Below are positions 58,611 through 64,000 of a stretch of 64,000 bases of DNA, in pieces (within the stretch, counting starts at the first letter, position 1; each line of letters starts with the position of its first letter). The DNA is taken from the NCBI GenBank assembly GCA_022432975.1, contig CM039508.1, positions 47,829,646 through 47,893,645 of the forward strand, read 5' to 3'. Origin of the DNA: Begonia masoniana (taxonomy: Eukaryota > Streptophyta > Magnoliopsida > Cucurbitales > Begoniaceae). Under the pieces are notes generated by a model. It searched no databases. It was not told the origin of the DNA and was given only the letters and a program-made list of their open reading frames with translations. Position numbers and translations under genes: made by a program.

Positions 58611-61600
58611 CTTCTTTATCTAATTCTTCTCTTAAGAAGAGAAAGAGATTCTAGAAACAAGCCAAAGATCAGGGAGACCATAAAAAAGGAGCAAAGAATC
58701 TCAAGAAAAAGAACAAGTCAAACAAGAAAAGCTCAAACCCTCCAAAGCCCAAAGGAAAATGTTTTCATTGTGGGGTAGATGGTCATTGGAAGAGAAGTTG
58801 CAAGCAGTATCTCGAGGAGCTGAAAAAGAAAAAAGGTTTATTTGATTTATTAGTTACTGAGTCTTGTTTGGTTGAAAGTGATTTATCATCCTGGATAATT
58901 GATTCAGGAGGGACTAATCATGTTTGTTGTTCTTTGTAGATGCTAAACTCCTACAAGAGATTAGCTAATGGAGAGTTCACACTCAGAGTTGGCAACGGGG
59001 CGGTTGTTTCGGCTTCAACAGTAGGAGAAGCCAAAATTTATTTTGAGAACAATAAATTTTTGTTTTTAGAAAATATTTATTTTATTCCGAGGTTTACTAG
59101 AAACCTCATTTCTGTTTCTCGAATAATTGAATAATTATATGCTATTTTTTTTAATAATAATGAAGTTATTATTTCTCAGAATGATTTCAATATTTGTTCA
59201 GATTCAATGAAAAATGAATTTTATATGATAAAGCACATCATAAATTTATTACTGTTGAATGCTGAAATGTTCAAAGTTGAATTGCCTAAATCCAATAAGC
59301 AAAAGATTTTGATGATACATATCTATCGCACCTTAGACTTGTTCATATTAACCTTAATAGAATTAACAGACTTGTTAAGGATGATCCTTTAAAAGATCTA
59401 ACAATTGAATATTTACCTATTTGTAAATCATGATTGGAAGGTAAAATGACCAAGAGGTCCTTTATTAGAAAGAGGCAAAGAGCTCAAGAAACACTTGAGC
59501 TAATACATTCAGATGTATATGGCCAAATATCAACACGGGTCAGAGGTGACTATGAGTACTTTGTGACATTCATAGATGATTACTCTAGATATGGATATAC
59601 TTACTTAATTCAGCTTATATATGAAACTTTTAGAAAGTTACAAGAATTTAAAGTTGAAACAGAGAACTAATTAGGTAAGCCTATTAAGTGTCTTCGATCA
59701 GATCGAGGAGGTGAGTACCTTGACAATGAATTCAAGGATTATCTGTTAAAACATGAGATGGTATCCCAACTAATAGTACCAGGCACGCCTCAGCAAAATG
59801 GTGTTGCTAAAAGAAGATATCGAACATTGCTTAATATAGTAAGATCCATGATGAGATATTCCTCTCTTCCAAAGTCATTTTAGGGATATGCTTTACAAAC
59901 AGCAACCTACATACTTGATGTAGTTCCATATAAGTATATATCTAGAACACCCTTAGAGTTGTGGATTGGTCGCAAACCTAGTTTGAGACACTTTCGCATA
60001 TGGGGATGTTCCACCACATGTGATAGTTAGTAAGATTGGGAAGTTTTAACCAAGAACTGAGGTTAGCATGTTTAATGGATATGTATAAGGCACTGGAGGA
60101 GGTTTGTTTTATAGTCCTCAGGATAATAAAGTATTTGTATCGATAAATGCCACATTCATAGAACATGATTATATAACAAATTACAAACCTCATAGTAAGA
60201 TTGTCTTAGAAGAGTTTCTATCTGACCAGGTTAGACCTGCTACAACAACAACTGTTGATCCACGAGGTACAGAAAACACCACCTTCTCTAGTCAGCCTAT
60301 CATTACACATCGTCGTAGCAAAAGGGTAGTACGACTACTATCTCGATATTGACATGATGGTGAAGCACAAGTTGTTATCACTGATGATGCAAATGATGAT
60401 CCATTGACATATAGATATGCAATGGAGGACTCTGACAAAGAAGCATGACTTGATGCTATGAAACTTGAAATGGAATCTATGTATTCCAACTCTATCTAAG
60501 ATCTTGTAGATTTGCCTGAAGGGGTAAAACTAATTGGGTGTAAATGGATCTACAAGAGGAAACTCGGAGTAGACGGGAATGTAGAGACATTCAAAGCTAG
60601 ACTGGTGGCTAAGAGTTATACCCAAAAAGAAGGGATTGACTATGAAGAAACCTTCTCACCAGTAGCAATGCTTAAGTCTATTCGTATTCTACTTTCCATA
60701 GCTGCTCATTATGATTATGAGATTTGGCAGATGGATGTTAAGATGGCTTTTTTGAATGACCATCTTGAGGAGACTATCTACATGGAGCAGACAAAGGTTT
60801 TCATAGCTCAAAATACACAACAAAAAGTTTGTAAATTACGTAGGTCTATTTATGGACTCAAGCAAGCATCCAGATCATGGTATATGAGATTTGTGCGATC
60901 AAATTTATGGATTTTTTCAATATCTTGATGAATCTTGTGTATACAAGCTCTTCAAAGAGAAGCAAGTGATTTTTCTAATACTTTATATCGATGACATTCT
61001 ACTTATTGGAAATAATGTAAGATTATTATCAGACATAAAAGTTTGGTTGACTAAGCAATTCCAAACGAAAGATTTGGGAGAACGAGCTATAGTCTTGGTA
61101 TTCGTCATTTTAAAGATCGGAAGAATAAGTTGTTAGCTTTGTCTCAGATATTGTATATTGATAAGATTGTCAGATATTCAATGCAGAACTCTAAGAATGG
61201 TAATTTACCTTCTCGTCATGGAGTTACTCTTTCTGAAAAGTAGTGTCCTGACACGCCAAAAAAATAGAGGATATGAGACACTATCCATATGCATGAGCAG
61301 TTGATAACTTAATGTATGTTATGCACAAGACTTGACATTTGCTATGTAGTAGAGATAGTTAGCATATTTAAGTCTAATCTAGGATTAGATCACTGGATAG
61401 TAGTCAAATACATTCTCAAGTATATTAGGAGAACCAGAACTTATATGCTTGTATATTCTAGTAGGGATTTGATTCCTGCAGGATATACTGATTCTGATTT
61501 TTAGACTGATATAGATAATCGAAAGTCGATATCTGGATCAATATTTGCTTTTAGTGGTGGAGCCATCGTTTGGAGAAGTACCAAACAAGGAGGAGTTTCT

Positions 61601-61859
61601 GACTCGACTATGGAAGCCGAAATAGCCGCTTCAGAAGTTGTATGGCTCTGCAAGTTCTTTAGTGATCTAAAAGTTGTTCCAGAAAAAAATAAATCCATCA
61701 CACTTTATTGTGATAATAGGGGTGCAGTGGCGAATTCTAAAGAACTTATAAGCCACAAAAGGTCAAAGCGTATAGAGAGGAAATATAATCTAATAAGAGA
61801 GATCGTGAAACATGGAGACGTCGCCATTTTAAAGATTCCAACCACTTAGAATCTTACTA
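58611..61859 (+). pseudogene. Copia C pol remnants
   Basis: In order these are: a Lys-rich nucleocapsid with CFHCGVDGHWKRSC (about 58770), protease WIIDSGGTNH (about 58895, Gly for the usual Ala after DSG), and integrase core IHSDVYG, RSDRGGEY and PQQNGVAKRR (about 59505, 59700, 59790; Lys replaces the catalytic Glu). Reverse transcriptase follows with KWIYKRKLGVDG, MDVKMAFLNDHLEE, YGLKQASRSWY and YIDDILLIGN (60540-61015), and RNase H with YTDSDF (about 61487), STMEAEIAAS and DNRGAV. Stops and frame changes occur throughout. The domain order and motifs are those of Angela/Tork copia elements. It is clearly dead and older than its insertions. Confidence 0.9.
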
Positions 61860-61959
61860 ATCCCTTAACCAAGACGTTGTCTACAAAGAGTTTTGATAAA
61901 CATCTAGAAGGATTAGGGATTAGAGATATTTTTCATTTGCTTTAGGGCAAGTCGGATAT

Positions 61960-62286
61960 TGTTGGGTATATTGTGTCCAACAAGCAAATGTTATGAATAT
62001 TTTTATTGCATGTGATTAGTAAATAATTTTTATGATTAATTTTTTATGTTTGCATTATACGATATACTTTATAAATTCAAAGAAAAATCATTGATTATTT
62101 GTGTAATTTTAAATTTACATATATGTTAATATATGTGGAATTAAATTAAAAAATAATAATCACATTAGTCCATGACTTATATTTGCAATATAAGATCTTC
62201 AAATTAATAAGTTATAAATACATATCACTTCATTGAGAACGTATAGTCATATCCCGACTATATATGTAATGACATAAAGTGATTGT
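61960..62286 (+). repeat. 3' LTR of copia C, 5' segment
   Basis: It starts TGTTGGGTATATTGTG and is similar over its full visible length to 31941-32270. The preceding GGGCAAGTCGGATAT region holds the expected end-of-pol/PPT position. A gypsy LTR interrupts it at 62287; the remainder lies beyond the window. Confidence 0.85.
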
Positions 62287-64000
62287 TGTAGCAACCGGTG
62301 TGTGACTTTTACTGTTATGGAATCAAGTGAAATTGATTGGTTGCTCAAAATAGGTTAAAGTTAGTTAGTCAAGGGCAGAAGCATAATTTGGGAAAGCAAG
62401 TGTTATAAATGAAGGGTTTAATGAAGGTTTAGCCGCCACTGTTTTCATTTTCCTTTCTCGGCATTCAGCTCAGCTAAGCAGAGTTTCCCTCGGCGATTTC
62501 CCTCCGATTTTTTCTCCAAACTAGGTGAGTTTTACTTCGCTTTCTTGCTACATTGTAACTATCGATGGTAGAGAGGATTATAAATGTGGTTTTGAGAAGG
62601 CTGTAAGAGAGAGTGAGTTGGGGTTTGTGGTGAATCAGGAATGCGCGATGAACAGAGTTCCCAAAACTAGTTTCCTTAGACTTCTGGATAGTTTAGAATG
62701 AAATTTAGTGAAGATCTAATCGATACTCTGTCTATGGTTTTAGGTTTGAGTAAAGCTCCCGAAGTAGTTTGCAACCAATTATTTTTCCAGGAGACCAGGT
62801 AAGTGGAGTATGTGTGTGCCTTCGGGCCTACATCACAAAACAGTAGGTTTATGCATGTTTGAATGTTTTCAGTATGTCACGCATCATGTTTTGAAAGAAT
62901 ACGAAAATGAATTTACATGTCATGGCATGGCAAGGTATGAACAGAATGTAACAGACCAACTATTAAGGGAACTAATCTGCCCCCTTAATTTATGAAGAGG
63001 ATGTATGACTTTGAGAAAATTGATCTGCTTCCCAATGGAATATAGGATCAAATCAGCTGTTAATGGAACTAATCCACCCCTTAATTTATGAAGTGGATGT
63101 ATGACTTTGAGAAAATTGATCCAACTCCCAATGGAACCGAGGGATCAGATCAGAGAAAGAACGTGAATGCAACTGAGATGTGAAGGTAGATACTGCATGA
63201 CTAGGATTTATGTTTCAGCATATCATTTCATTATTGCTCTACTTACTTAGCATTAGGCTAATAGATGAGTTTTGTGATGTAGGTGAAGAAGTTTCAACAG
63301 GTGTATTTTCTAAGCATGTTGAGGACTAGGTTGATTGGAGGAGTGCATTCATGTATCGACTTGGTAAACTGATGGGGCGGTTTAACTGGTGGCAGTAGGT
63401 GTGAAAGATTTATGAACAATCGAACAATTTAATTTTTCTGAAAATTTTAATGACCGTGATAGTTTTTAGTATTTCTGGTACATTGTTGGTTCTAACTGTG
63501 ATTCTTACTGGTTTTCAAGCATTTCATTGAGTCAGATTGTTTAGAACGATTTCAGTAAAATTTATGAGTTCTTTTAGCAGTCGGAGTTATTCTTTGTTTA
63601 GAGTGTAAATGGTTGATTTGCTGTTTTGGTTGTCTATTGGTAGAAGTTGTCTATCAATGGATGTTGAGTATTACTGTTCATCAGTAGACGTTGTCTATCG
63701 ATGGATGTTGAGTAATACTGTTCACCGGTAGATGTTGTCTATCGGTGGATGTTGAGTGTTGCTATCTATCGGTAGACATAATCTAACGGTGGATGTTGTG
63801 TGTTACTGTTCACCGGTAGATGTTGTCTACCGGTGGATGGCGAGAGTTACTGTTGAACGAGGGATGTTGGATGCATGAGTCATCCGGCTGACGTCATCGG
63901 TAGATGTGGGATGTTGACGTGTCGAATGGCAAATTTGTAGCGGGGGATGTAAATGGATTACTGTTGAGTGGTAGACGTGAATGATCGATGCGTCGTTCTG
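62287..64000 (+). repeat. Gypsy LTR, 3' end outside the window
   Basis: It starts TGTAGCAACCGGTGTG. Modules: donor ACTAG/GTGAGT at 62525, middle exon 62744-62798 (55 nt) ending ACCAG/GTAAGT, acceptor GATGTAG before 63283, and intron-2 repeats at 62965-63150. It has CATCCGGCTGACGTCATCGG near 63880. It is closest in layout to the LTR at 52361. It could be a solo LTR or the 5' LTR of a full element; the window ends first. Confidence 0.85.
63646..63844 (+). repeat. 44-bp tandem repeat, four copies and a partial
   Basis: The unit is GTTGTCTATCGATGGATGTT plus GAGTAATACTGTTCACCGGT and AGAT, in predicted exon 3 of the last LTR. It shares CGGTAGATG and ACTGTTCAC words with the arrays at 19785 and 28881. 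Confidence 0.85.

Larger units (their letters stand above)
31941..64000 (+). mobile_element. Copia C: decayed Angela/Tork-like host of the nest
   Basis: The 5' LTR starts TGTTGGGTAAAATG at 31941, and the 3' LTR starts at 61960 with TGTTGGGTATATTG. The 300 or so bases that follow are closely similar. Between them are a tRNA-Met PBS (50840), a long leader, gag, protease, integrase, reverse transcriptase and RNase H in copia order, all with many stops. At least seven independent insertions expand it: four in the 5' LTR, two in or next to gag and one in the 3' LTR. The 3' end lies beyond the window. Without the inserts it would be an ordinary element of roughly 8-9 kb or more. Confidence 0.85.

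Overview
This window is repeat-dominated nuclear DNA of a flowering plant. The evidence is nested Ty1/copia and Ty3/gypsy LTR retrotransposons primed by initiator tRNA-Met, Cassandra TRIM elements with 5S rRNA-like domains, a hAT-type MITE, and two broken plant cytochrome P450 copies of CYP71 type with the usual single intron. The species cannot be fixed from sequence alone; the copia gag proteins give a eudicot, perhaps cucurbit, impression. No intact host gene is visible.

Left part (1-25 kb): a gypsy LTR fragment and a degraded copia LTR lead into a P450 pseudogene (+, 1687-3149). An Ale/RE1-like copia element (copia A, from 3939) follows. It is split by a young, complete, minus-strand SIRE-like copia element (copia B, 6759-17332, TSD CTGTT) that has gag, pol and a third ORF. 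Copia A resumes at 17338 and is cut at 18387 by a decayed gypsy element with a 2.07-kb 5' LTR. That element runs into a 100-N assembly gap. Another gypsy LTR (22684-25132) lies beyond the gap.

Middle part (25-32 kb): the C-terminal exon and 3' flank of a second P450 copy lie on the minus strand. They are split by compound gypsy LTR material (25915-31532, TSD TTTTA) that carries a 2.6-kb minisatellite of about 27 bp.

Right part (31.9-64 kb): one decayed copia element (copia C, Angela/Tork-like) hosts a deep nest. Its 5' LTR holds a five-LTR Cassandra array (32622-34790), a gypsy LTR (35076-43702) that itself contains another LTR (36781-42779) holding a third LTR (37331-40037) and a complete Cassandra (40599-41491), a solo LTR swollen by a 69-bp minisatellite (44004-49542), and a hAT-like MITE (50140-50831). 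Its gag is split by a solo LTR (52361-56982) that contains another solo LTR (52501-54900). Exact 5-bp target duplications support most of these insertions.

The least expected signal is in the gypsy LTRs. Across divergent families and both orientations they share a splice-like layout: exon 1 with a GTRAGT-type donor, a 46-62-nt middle exon ending in a strong donor (usually CAG/GTAAGT), and exon 3 after a conserved TGTAG/GT acceptor. In most of these LTRs intron 2 holds its own, unrelated minisatellite. Exon 3 usually holds a second repeat block built on CGGAAGATG-like and TGACGTCATCGG motifs. Related motifs recur in the LTR of the unrelated copia B element.
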